From contig CBFHMJ010000041.1 of NCBI GenBank assembly GCA_965656875.1, forward strand, positions 1 through 64,000: DNA of 64,000 bases, read 5' to 3'. The notes beneath the pieces were generated by a model. It had not been told where the DNA came from, did not search any database, and was given only the letters and a program-made list of their open reading frames with translations. Shown here in pieces: positions 24,730 to 32,413 of this stretch. The stretch's first letter is position 1; every line of letters starts with the position of its first letter. The position numbers were made by a program, and so were the translations under genes. Source of the DNA: CBFHMJ01 sp965656875 (GTDB lineage: Bacteria; Pseudomonadota; Gammaproteobacteria; Enterobacterales; Alteromonadaceae).

Positions 24730-26133
24730 TTATCCGCCGTCGGTTGATTCAATTAAATCTGAGTAATCAGGAAGTGTTGATGTGTCAAATACCAGGCCAT
24801 CCTGAGTTGAAGGTGCGTTGTACCAGTGCTCTGCTTCATAACTGAGTTCACTGGTTTCGCCCATTAGCCACGCTCGGTATTCTGCAAAGTGTGGGTATGC
24901 ATCATTGATATTCACGCCTTCCATCGGCCAAGCCCAATCTGCGGGTACGATTAATCCGAATGGATAGCCGTTTTCGTCAACCATGCCATCGGCGCTATTG
25001 ACGTCGTACAGGTCAATACCATATCGAGTATTGTTAACGTAAAGGAAAGAACGATAGTCGCTGGACAGGATGTCGCCTCTGTCATTGAATAAATTTAATT
25101 CAGGATTGTCCGGAATAATTTCGATGCTGGTAAATTCTCTGGGATAGGTGATATCGCCGTTATCGTAAACGTTGGCAAATCCTTCCAGTGTCTGGCGAGT
25201 ATTTAGGAAGACAGGAATATCATCTTCAAAATCAAAGTATTTTTCTCTAACAAGACCGTTATCCAGATTGACATAACTAACACGAACTTTACCTCCACCG
25301 TCAATGATAGGTGACGTGTCGGTGCTCAGATTACCTACTTTTGAAATAGTGCCATCAAGGCTTACCCAAAAACTGTGGTTGTAGCCTGCGCCTGTGGCGA
25401 TTGGTAAATAGCTCAGGTTCACTGATTCCAGTTCACCGTCTGCGGTATAAGATTCTGTAGCATTAAATCTCAGTACCATGTCGTTGTAGTCTGCATCGCC
25501 CGGATTAGGATATAAGTCTTCAAAAGCCAGTACTGCCCAATTCTCATATTCAGACGATGGGAAACTTATTGCTATTGCACCGCAGGATGTTGCTCCACTT
25601 GCCTGAGGTACAACGGTGAGAGAAATAGTACCTGAATAGTCACCGGCGAGTTGTGATGAAATATTACCAATTCTGACCTCGGCACGAATAGTGTGGTCTG
25701 CATTGTGTTGTTCATCGAGTGGAGTTTCAAAGATGCCGGATTTGCCATCAATGGTGTAGGTGGGTCTGACGGTGAAATTTCCCTGACTGAGCAGACCATC
25801 TTCCATTAGTATTCGAACTGAACCGTTTGATTCAAGGTGGAAAGTGTCTTCGGCGTAATAGAGTGCTCCGGCTGAACCCGATGGATCATCAGTGACCAGC
25901 ACCAGGTCGTCTAACCCGGTCAAATCAGCAACGATACCAACATTCATACAGATGGTTGCAGAATCGCTGATATTTTCACTGCCGAGGCTGCCGTAGTTAT
26001 TTGCCTGGGTTGGCAATGCGGTAAACAGAATACCGGACAGTACCAAACCTAATCCCCAGCCAGCCAGTTCAGAGGTGAAACAGTGGCGGGTTTGGTTTGT
26101 TTCTTCTACTGGAAGTAATTGTAAAATAATCAT
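24730..26133 (-). CDS. LruC-domain surface protein with a subunit-like N-terminal domain
   Basis: A 467-residue exported protein (hydrophobic signal segment about 27-43, ending P-T-Q-A). Residues about 50-165 closely resemble the small secreted subunit encoded at the head of the operon: shared S-D-S-A-T, M-N-V-G, L-T-G-L-D-D, G-S-A-G-A, L-E-S-N-G, G-N-I-S and A-G-x-Y-S. Residues about 185-460 are an LruC domain (Y-P-N-P-G-D-A-D-Y-N-D-M-V-L-R-F; G-A-G-Y-N-H-S-F-W-V; W-A-W-P-M-E-G), a family of secreted proteins often tied to adhesion or matrix. A tip or anchor subunit that co-assembles with the small subunit is my inference. It is the last gene of the sigma-54-controlled operon, 16 bases after the secretin gene. 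Confidence 0.82.
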   Translation of the reverse strand: MIILQLLPVEETNQTRHCFTSELAGWGLGLVLSGILFTALPTQANNYGSLGSENISDSATICMNVGIVADLTGLDDLVLVTDDPSGSAGALYYAEDTFHLESNGSVRILMEDGLLSQGNFTVRPTYTIDGKSGIFETPLDEQHNADHTIRAEVRIGNISSQLAGDYSGTISLTVVPQASGATSCGAIAISFPSSEYENWAVLAFEDLYPNPGDADYNDMVLRFNATESYTADGELESVNLSYLPIATGAGYNHSFWVSLDGTISKVGNLSTDTSPIIDGGGKVRVSYVNLDNGLVREKYFDFEDDIPVFLNTRQTLEGFANVYDNGDITYPREFTSIEIIPDNPELNLFNDRGDILSSDYRSFLYVNNTRYGIDLYDVNSADGMVDENGYPFGLIVPADWAWPMEGVNINDAYPHFAEYRAWLMGETSELSYEAEHWYNAPSTQDGLVFDTSTLPDYSDLIESTDGG

Positions 26134-26149
26134 AGTTCTTCCACCTTCA

Positions 26150-27547
26150 TTACACGGGCATAACCATTGGACGGATCACGATGAGCATTTCCGTTTGTTC
26201 AGTAATACTGTCTTCCTGCTCGAACAATCCGCCAACGAGTGGAACACTGCTCAGTCCGGGTACGGCTCGTGTTTTTTGTTTAAATTTGCTTTGTAGTAAT
26301 CCACCAACCACCAGCGTATTACCTGCGGCTACTCGCACAGAGCTGGAAATACTGTGACCAATCATTAATGGTCTGCCTGTGTGAGAGGTCGTGAGATCGC
26401 TTACTGATGCTTTTAAAATATCGAGCTGCACTGCATTTTGATCGGCAATGTGCGGAACAATCGTCATTTGAACGCCATAGTTTATTTCCCGTGTTTTGTC
26501 GTTTGTGGCTGCGACGACATCGGTAAACCACTGGGTCTGAATTGACTGGAAATTGGCTTGTTTACCGTCCAGTGTGACAATTGATGGCATGGCTTTAATA
26601 TGGGCTTTGCCTTTTGTTGCCATCATTTGAATGGCGTTCAGAAAAGCGCGTTGAGCGGGACGAGGCAATACATAAGAGTTGCTGCTGGCATAAAACGGAC
26701 TGCCAGAACGCGCATCCTGATAATTCGCGTAGTAGTCTTTTGCATAGTTCCAGTCGATGCCGAGTCTTTCCAGGTCAGACTTACTGACTTCGACAATGGT
26801 TAGCTCCAGTAAGACTTGCTGTGGACGTCTGTCCAGCATTTGAATGTCGTGTTTCAGCCGCTTCTGAATACTTTGAGGCGCGACTACCGATAAACTGGCG
26901 GCGGTGTCGTTATAGCTAACAAATTGTTGGTAGTACGGCGGTAATAACTCCAGCAGTTGGGTTGGTGTTGTGTAAATTGGACGATAAGAACAGGTGCTGG
27001 AGAGCAAATGAAATGAAGGATCTTCCGGTCCCTGGCCGCCAACCAGAATATGATTATCAAAAAGCCTGTAGCCGTAGTTACCAACTGCCAGGATGGTTTC
27101 CAACGCATCCTGTAGCGTTGCACCAGTCAAATTCAGTGAGACATAACCTTCGACGGTAAAGTCACTGATGATGCTCACGCCAGTCAGCATGCTTAGTTCA
27201 TTCAATGCTTCTCGCAGGTCAGCATCAAACAACATAAGATCGATAGGCGGAACATCAGCGTACTTGGCTGGAATGTCATTGAGTGGGCAGATGTAACTGG
27301 CTTTTTTGCGTTCTTCATCAAACTTTTGATGAAGTGCTTGCTGTTCTTCAGGTGCTTTAGGGTTTGATAAGTCTGGTGTACTCATGTCTTTCAAGCGTTT
27401 TTTTGCTTGCCAGAATTCATCCAGGCTTTTTTCAACCGCGTCAGGCGTTTGGTTGGCGAATCTGTCCGGTGTGCTGCAACCGAGTAGAGAAAAAGCAAGC
27501 ACGAGGGCAAGGGCACATGGTATTAAGCTCGGGATTAGCTTTTTCAT
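26150..27547 (-). CDS. Lipoprotein secretin of the GspD/PilQ superfamily
   Basis: A 465-residue outer-membrane pore protein. The lipobox L-L-G-C gives lipidated Cys24. An STN-like domain follows (D-L-R-E-A-L-N-E-L-S-M-L-T-G-V, V-S-L-N-L-T-G-A-T-L-Q-D-A-L), then an N-domain repeat and the secretin core (V-L-L-E-L-T-I-V-E-V; A-M-P-S-I-V-T-L-D-G; P-G-L-S-S-V-P-L-V-G-G-L-F). It is shorter than type II secretins (about 650 residues). No ATPase, platform or pseudopilin genes are nearby. The start at 27547 has a GAGAGG ribosome site. With the chaperone-like and subunit genes, it probably exports or assembles the subunit through the outer membrane. Confidence 0.9.
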   Translation of the reverse strand: MKKLIPSLIPCALALVLAFSLLGCSTPDRFANQTPDAVEKSLDEFWQAKKRLKDMSTPDLSNPKAPEEQQALHQKFDEERKKASYICPLNDIPAKYADVPPIDLMLFDADLREALNELSMLTGVSIISDFTVEGYVSLNLTGATLQDALETILAVGNYGYRLFDNHILVGGQGPEDPSFHLLSSTCSYRPIYTTPTQLLELLPPYYQQFVSYNDTAASLSVVAPQSIQKRLKHDIQMLDRRPQQVLLELTIVEVSKSDLERLGIDWNYAKDYYANYQDARSGSPFYASSNSYVLPRPAQRAFLNAIQMMATKGKAHIKAMPSIVTLDGKQANFQSIQTQWFTDVVAATNDKTREINYGVQMTIVPHIADQNAVQLDILKASVSDLTTSHTGRPLMIGHSISSSVRVAAGNTLVVGGLLQSKFKQKTRAVPGLSSVPLVGGLFEQEDSITEQTEMLIVIRPMVMPV

Positions 27548-27629
27548 TGTGAGCCTCTCTTGCATCGGAGGCGGAGTTTCCGCCTATGCGTCGATGCTGT
27601 TGTTAGTCATAACGATGGACTGTGTTGGA

Positions 27630-28514
27630 TTAGTCCGCTTGCTGTTTCTTACCGTTGTCTTCCGCTGTTGCTTTTTCTTCCAAGGGTACTTCGGGTTTTT
27701 TGTTATCGACAACAATCTCAGTTTTAAACATTGGCTGGGTGCGCTTGCCAAACTTATTTCTGACCATGATTAAGTACGTACCCGGTTCGATCGTATCTTT
27801 TGCCAGGCCGAGTACTTTGACCCGGGTATTCGGGTAAACGCGGGAGCCTTGATCTTTGCGTTGCCAGGCGGATTCTGTTTTTAGCGGAAAGCGGCCGACA
27901 AGGCGACGTTTTGAATCACGAACCTGAACTTCGCTGTAAAGCCAGTCGTCAAAATTCGAGTGGTTTGTGAAGAATGCATGAAAGATTTGGCGGCCTAGCT
28001 CATCTTTTTCAAAGCCAACGTTTGCAAAGCTGGTCTTGGCTCGACCCGGGCGTTTGCGACTGATCACTTTGATGCTGAGAATAACGGCGTAACGGACTTT
28101 CACGAGTATGCCGTTGTTCTGATCGTCTGGAATATCTTCTTCCACCATAACAGCTGCCAGGTGAGTGCCGAATGCTCTGGGCGGAACGCGGATTTTGCCT
28201 TCAATTTTGGCGGTTGAATCCGAACGTATCTGGTAGCGATTTTGTTTGAACTCAAGCCAGTTTGCGCTGCTCTCTGGTTGTTCAACAAGGTCAACGAATC
28301 CCATATGTCCGGATTCCAGTTGTCCCATCGCGTAAGGGGTGATTTTTATGGTGCCGTTACCTTTACCGATAACGCTGAAATCAAAATTTGAACGTCCATT
28401 TGGCTTGGTTTCTATCTCAAGCATCATGGGTGTAACCGCGAAGTCTGCGGCGTGAGTGCTAAACCAGCTGGTGAGGCCGATTAGGAGAATGAGTGTGATT
28501 TTAACTGGTGACAT
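27630..28514 (-). CDS. Periplasmic immunoglobulin-like chaperone candidate
   Basis: A 294-residue protein with a signal peptide (V-K-I-T-L-I-L-L-I-G-L, cleavage after T-H-A). The mature part begins A-D-F-A-V-T-P-M-M-L-E-I-E, the kind of first strand seen in pilus-assembly chaperones, and continues with two beta-rich domains (residues about 25-150 and 165-265). Its C-terminus (about 270-294) is Lys/Glu-rich and disordered. I see no exact family signature, so chaperone is inferred from fold-like sequence and from its position between the subunit and secretin genes. ATG at 28514 with GGAGG upstream is preferred over a TTG at 28535. Confidence 0.65.
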   Translation of the reverse strand: MSPVKITLILLIGLTSWFSTHAADFAVTPMMLEIETKPNGRSNFDFSVIGKGNGTIKITPYAMGQLESGHMGFVDLVEQPESSANWLEFKQNRYQIRSDSTAKIEGKIRVPPRAFGTHLAAVMVEEDIPDDQNNGILVKVRYAVILSIKVISRKRPGRAKTSFANVGFEKDELGRQIFHAFFTNHSNFDDWLYSEVQVRDSKRRLVGRFPLKTESAWQRKDQGSRVYPNTRVKVLGLAKDTIEPGTYLIMVRNKFGKRTQPMFKTEIVVDNKKPEVPLEEKATAEDNGKKQQAD

Positions 28515-28574
28515 GGCGCCGACCCTCCAATCCAATGCAATTTAGGGGAGGTGGTTCCACTTGATGGTTAGCTC

Positions 28575-28610
28575 TTCCGGTGTTTCATGAGCTTTCTCAA
28601 TGAAGCGGAA
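28575..28610 (-). promoter_or_regulatory. Intra-operon hairpin after the small subunit gene
   Basis: TTCCG (28575-28579) pairs with CGGAA (28606-28610) and internal TTCA/TGAA and CTCA/TGAG segments extend the stem. There is no U tract, so it is not a standard terminator. It may stabilise the subunit mRNA relative to downstream genes, as seen for other operons with an abundant first product. Confidence 0.4.
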
Positions 28611-28647
28611 CCTTATTCCTGGTGCTCTAAGCGATGGTGTTCAGGGC

Positions 28648-29094
28648 TTAGATTGCAGACACTGTGATAGTGATTTGAGCGCTGTACGCACCGGCTTTTT
28701 GGCCTGAAATGTTACCCAGCGTGGCTGATGCTGCGACAGAGTGGCTGGCATTATGCACAGAATCTGCGGCTGTATCGAACGTTAGACCTGCACTGTCCAG
28801 CGAGTAGCTGGTAGAGACTGAATCTGCGCCGTTTGATAAGTCGTTACCTGCAAGCGTGACACGAACCTGACCGTTTGATTCAAGGTTGAATGAGTCGCTG
28901 CCTGAGTATACGGCACCCGCAGAACCGTCTGCATCAGATGTTGATAGTGAAAAGTCATCAAGACCAGTTAATGCTGCGAACAAACCAACGTTCATGGATA
29001 CGGTTGCTGAATCTGAATCCAGTGATGATGCTGAAGCGGTATTGGTTAGTGCGATTAGAGCTGATGCGATTGCTACTTTTTTGAATGTATTCAT
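28648..29094 (-). CDS. Small secreted subunit (pilin-like), first gene of the secretin operon
   Basis: A 148-residue exported protein with signal peptide (F-K-K-V-A-I-A-S-A-L-I-A-L, cleavage near A-S-A). The mature chain of about 125 residues is Ser/Ala/Asp-rich and beta-like, ending G-A-Y-S-A-Q-I-T-I-T-V-S, a final strand typical of chaperone-assembled fimbrial subunits. It lacks cysteines and a type IV prepilin motif. It closely matches the N-terminal domain of the LruC protein three genes downstream. The ATG at 29094 follows GGAGA. A sigma-54 promoter lies 74-89 bases upstream. A role as the major structural subunit is inferred. Confidence 0.72.
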   Translation of the reverse strand: MNTFKKVAIASALIALTNTASASSLDSDSATVSMNVGLFAALTGLDDFSLSTSDADGSAGAVYSGSDSFNLESNGQVRVTLAGNDLSNGADSVSTSYSLDSAGLTFDTAADSVHNASHSVAASATLGNISGQKAGAYSAQITITVSAI

Positions 29095-29167
29095 GGTGAT
29101 TCTCCACATGTCTTTTAAGTAATGTTTAACCGATTTGTTGGTTAAAGTTTAAAGTCGCATTGGAGAG

Positions 29168-29183
29168 TGCATGGGGAATGCCA
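29168..29183 (-). promoter_or_regulatory. Sigma-54 (-24/-12) promoter of the subunit-secretin operon
   Basis: On the minus strand the sequence is TGGCATTCCCCATGCA. It matches the sigma-54 consensus TGGCACG-N4-TTGCA with GG and GC at the invariant positions and correct spacing. It lies about 74 bases upstream of the subunit start codon. The gene of a sigma-54-dependent activator is directly upstream, so the assignment is well supported. Confidence 0.85.
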
Positions 29184-29266
29184 AAGATATAATTTATTTT
29201 AAAATCAACTGTTTGCTATTTTTTGTTGTCTGTTTGCTACGAATGATACGGATGATGATACGGTGG

Positions 29267-29317
29267 ATGTTACGGTTTGCGTAACATCGAATGTTACACC
29301 TGGCGTAACATGTTACG
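29267..29317 (-). promoter_or_regulatory. Clustered palindromic activator sites (enhancer)
   Basis: Two 21-base sites of the form ATGTTAC-N7-GTAACAT lie at 29267-29287 and 29291-29311, three bases apart. A further half-site, TGTTACG, follows the second and creates the 14-base palindrome CGTAACATGTTACG (29304-29317). They lie about 85-130 bases upstream of the sigma-54 promoter, the usual distance for enhancer sites of an activator with a Fis-type tail. The adjacent response regulator is the obvious candidate to bind them. Confidence 0.8.
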
Positions 29318-29365
29318 CGCTTAACCGTATTTACCACGTTTGATACGCCTGCGGCTTTTTATCTT

Positions 29366-30790
29366 TTATTCTTCTGTTGCTAACTGCATCTGTTTAAGTT
29401 TGCGCCATAGCGTCATTCTGCTCACACCGAGCTGACGGGCGACTTCGGCTTTGTTGTTTTTACAGGTTTCCAGTAAGGCTTCCATTTGTTCTTTTGTGAT
29501 GGTGCTCCAGCTTATTGTCTCATCTGTAGTGATAGGACTATTACCTAACTGACTGATATTATTTGTGTTACTGCATTTAATCGGATTGTTGATCATTTCG
29601 TCAGGTAATAAATCTAACGAAATAGCCTGGCTGGAAGCGTGTTGCATCGCACAACAATAGGCCGTGACATTAATGAGTTCTCTGACATTGCCGGGCCATG
29701 AATATTCAACTATAAAATCAATGAGTTCTGGAGACAACGGTAAGATTGGTACGCCAATTCTCATGGCGTGTTGCCGCACAAAATGCACAAACAGAGGAAG
29801 AATGTCATCTTTTCGCTGTGCCAGAGGAGGCAGGGCGATGGGTAATACACACAATCTATACCGTAAATCATCACGAAAGTTCCCGGCATCAACGGCTTTA
29901 TCCAGGTGGAAAGCTGCCGCAGAAATCACTTGTACGTCTATTTTTTTTACGGCGGTACTGCCGACAGGTGAAAACTCTCTTTCTTGTAAAACCCTGAGTA
30001 GTTTTGCCTGTAAATTAATTGGAATTTCAACGACTTCATCGAGAAATAATGTGCCATTATTCGCCGCTTCCAGTAAGCCCGTCTGATTTGATGTTGCGCC
30101 AGTAAATGCGCCTTTTACATGGCCGAACAATTGAGATTCCAGTAATTGTTCACTGAAATTGGCACAGTTTACGGCGATAAAGGGTTGGTCATGGCGTTTG
30201 CCACAGGCGTGAATGGCTTTAGCGCACAGTTCTTTACCGCTGCCGCTGGGCGCATAGATAAAGACCGGTAATTCAGCGCGAGCAACTTTTTCGATGTGTT
30301 GCCAGGCCAGTTTCATTTGTGGTGCGTTTGACAGCATACCGTGAAAGTTTTCCAGGCCGTCTATCGGGCTTTCCACTGACGCCGCTGGTTCCGTCGTTTT
30401 CTCTTGTGTTTGAGACACCGGGGCATTGTCTAACAGTTCTCTAATGGCCGATACATCCCAGGGCTTCGTTAAAAAGCGGTGGATGTATCCGTTGTTGAAT
30501 GCGTCGATTACTTCTTCAAAATCTGCATAGCCACTCAGTAATACTTTATAGGCGCCTGGTTGTAATTTGCTGACTTTCTTAAAAAAATCACAGCCGGAAA
30601 TAAAAGGCATGCGCATATCAGAAATGATTAAGTCAAAGGTATCTTGTTTGCAGAATTGAGCTGCTTCGCTGGGCGATGTGGTTGTGGTTACGTCGCAGGG
30701 GAGTCTGAAAAATATACGTTTCAGTGCATCAAGGTTAGGTTGTTCATCATCTACTATCAGTAGCTTTTTTTTGTCGTCACTCTGATTCAT
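29366..30790 (-). CDS. Sigma-54-dependent response regulator (NtrC family)
   Basis: A 474-residue activator. The receiver domain (residues 8-125) has phosphoacceptor Asp58 in I-I-S-D-M-R-M-P and the K-P-W-D switch lysine. The AAA+ domain carries Walker A P-S-G-S-G-K-E, the sigma-54-contacting G-A-F-T-G-A loop (227-232) and Walker B L-F-L-D-E-V. A Fis-type helix-turn-helix ends the protein (N-K-A-E-V-A-R-Q-L-G-V-S-R-M-T-L-W-R-K-L). The Walker A lacks the usual G-E-S-G start (A-P-S-G). Its target is almost certainly the operon downstream, where palindromes and a sigma-54 promoter are found. Its kinase is probably the one at 32414-33943. Confidence 0.93.
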   Translation of the reverse strand: MNQSDDKKKLLIVDDEQPNLDALKRIFFRLPCDVTTTTSPSEAAQFCKQDTFDLIISDMRMPFISGCDFFKKVSKLQPGAYKVLLSGYADFEEVIDAFNNGYIHRFLTKPWDVSAIRELLDNAPVSQTQEKTTEPAASVESPIDGLENFHGMLSNAPQMKLAWQHIEKVARAELPVFIYAPSGSGKELCAKAIHACGKRHDQPFIAVNCANFSEQLLESQLFGHVKGAFTGATSNQTGLLEAANNGTLFLDEVVEIPINLQAKLLRVLQEREFSPVGSTAVKKIDVQVISAAAFHLDKAVDAGNFRDDLRYRLCVLPIALPPLAQRKDDILPLFVHFVRQHAMRIGVPILPLSPELIDFIVEYSWPGNVRELINVTAYCCAMQHASSQAISLDLLPDEMINNPIKCSNTNNISQLGNSPITTDETISWSTITKEQMEALLETCKNNKAEVARQLGVSRMTLWRKLKQMQLATEE

Positions 30791-31093
30791 ACAAGATCCC
30801 TGAGATCGAATGGTGAAGTATTGGCAGACCTTAAAGATTTACTTTACAACGATCTGATGGCTCATTCGTACCTTTTATTGATTTGTCGTCTCTTATTTTT
30901 GCTGGTATTTGACTCTGGTCTGAATTTTGCGTTGTCAGAGTATTGCGTTTGTGGCGGGCCGAGTTGTGCCTGACCACAATGCGTAAATGTCATTCGTGTC
31001 AGTACGAAGTGACTCGTTACAACAATTACTATAGCAAACAGCGCTGAAATCGCAGGAATGGGAGGCGGTTAATGGCGCTGAAACGGAGGCAGT
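30791..31093. other. Divergent intergenic region
   Basis: This 303-base gap separates the sigma-54 activator gene (minus) from the first HD-domain response regulator (plus). An inverted repeat ACTCTG (30912-30917) / CAGAGT (30936-30941) is visible. I could not find a convincing sigma-70 or sigma-54 promoter, nor copies of the ATGTTAC palindrome. Confidence 0.35.
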
Positions 31094-32380
31094 ATGGAGA
31101 GAAAAGCGAAAATTCTGATCCTCGATGACGAGCCTGAAGTGTTGAAGTCGCTGAATCGTTTATTCAGGCGAGACTATGAGGTAGAGGTTTTTGATAACCC
31201 GTACCGGGCGCTGTCATTTGTTAAGCAGCATCATCCGGCAGTTATTATTTCTGATATGCGAATGCCGGTGATGTCAGGCGATGACTTTCTGTGTCAGTCA
31301 TTGCAACTTTCACCCGAATCAAACCGGATATTACTGACTGGGTATAGCGACATTGGCGCTACGGTAAACGCAGTCAACAAAGGAAAAATATCATCGTTTA
31401 TCGCGAAACCCTGGGATAACGATTTATTCAAACAGGATGTGAAAGCGGCGGTCGATGACTTCAATCTGCGGCAGAAAACCTTGAAGCGACAAACGGCACT
31501 GGCAAAGTCTCGGCAAGAACTCATGTCAAAGAATGAAGATCTGACGCATAAAGTGTCTGAGCATTCGGGATTAGTGTCGCAAATGAATAAAAAACTGCGT
31601 CGAGCGAACAAGCGACAGCGGGATTTACTGCATGACATTGTAGATATGATTACCTTGATCATCGATGACGTCACAGAAGAACAGCATGGTCATGTCAAAC
31701 GTGTGGCTGCTCATTGTCGATTTGTTGCTGAAACGATGTGCCTTGAAAAGCATGTGGTGAATCGATGTTACCTGACTGGATTGATGCATGAGATGGGCAA
31801 AGTGGCGATGCATGAATCATTAATTAAGGCGGTTGAGTCTGAACTTTGTCCAAATGATCTGATGTTACGTCAGCGTCATGCGGTTAAAGGGGCTGAAATC
31901 TTGAAGCGCGTGCCGCATTTTGTCGATGTGGCACTGGCTGTCAGGCATCAATATGAACATTTTAATGGTCAGGGGAATCCGGGACATTTATCGGCGCGGG
32001 CTATTCCGGTTGCTGCCAGGATTCTGGTTATCGTGAATGACTTCGACAAGCTGATGATTGGCCGAATGACCGGTGTTCCTGTGGCAGTGAGCCAGGCGAA
32101 AAGAGTATTACAGGAGCAAGCGGGTAAGCGATATGATCCGGCAATTGTTGAAGTGTACTTATCGTGTTTGAACCAACTGCATGACATGCCGGATTATTTC
32201 CCTGATGTGTGTATTGGGCTTGAAATGGTTAAACCGGGCATGGTGTTAGCGCGAGACTTAAAAGGAAAGCAAAGTCACACGCTATTGACGGAAGGTACTC
32301 GACTCACGCCGCATATTATTGAAAAGCTGTTTTTGTATCAGAAAGACTGGAGCACTGTATTAAACGTGTTTGTGCGTTGA
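31094..32380 (+). CDS. Response regulator with degenerate HD-GYP domain
   Basis: A 428-residue protein. The receiver domain (1-120) has Asp54 in I-I-S-D-M-R-M-P and the A-K-P-W-D switch. A coiled coil (about 125-180) leads to an HD-GYP-like domain (about 185-370) and a C-terminal tail domain. Canonical catalytic motifs are altered: HD reads M-H-E-M-G-K, the HHE block reads R-H-Q-Y-E, and GYP reads G-N-P. Loss of the metal histidines argues against c-di-GMP phosphodiesterase activity. It is a diverged paralogue of the protein at 34099-35394. It probably acts as a phospho-dependent signalling adaptor in the neighbouring sigma-54 circuit. Confidence 0.88.
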   Translation: MERKAKILILDDEPEVLKSLNRLFRRDYEVEVFDNPYRALSFVKQHHPAVIISDMRMPVMSGDDFLCQSLQLSPESNRILLTGYSDIGATVNAVNKGKISSFIAKPWDNDLFKQDVKAAVDDFNLRQKTLKRQTALAKSRQELMSKNEDLTHKVSEHSGLVSQMNKKLRRANKRQRDLLHDIVDMITLIIDDVTEEQHGHVKRVAAHCRFVAETMCLEKHVVNRCYLTGLMHEMGKVAMHESLIKAVESELCPNDLMLRQRHAVKGAEILKRVPHFVDVALAVRHQYEHFNGQGNPGHLSARAIPVAARILVIVNDFDKLMIGRMTGVPVAVSQAKRVLQEQAGKRYDPAIVEVYLSCLNQLHDMPDYFPDVCIGLEMVKPGMVLARDLKGKQSHTLLTEGTRLTPHIIEKLFLYQKDWSTVLNVFVR

Positions 32381-32413
32381 GGTCTATGCGTTTCGCCAGT
32401 ACCAGAAGAATCA

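Noticed and set aside
24730..29094. Type II secretion or type IV pilus locus
   Set aside because: Only a secretin is present; no ATPase, inner-membrane platform, prepilin motif or prepilin peptidase is encoded nearby.
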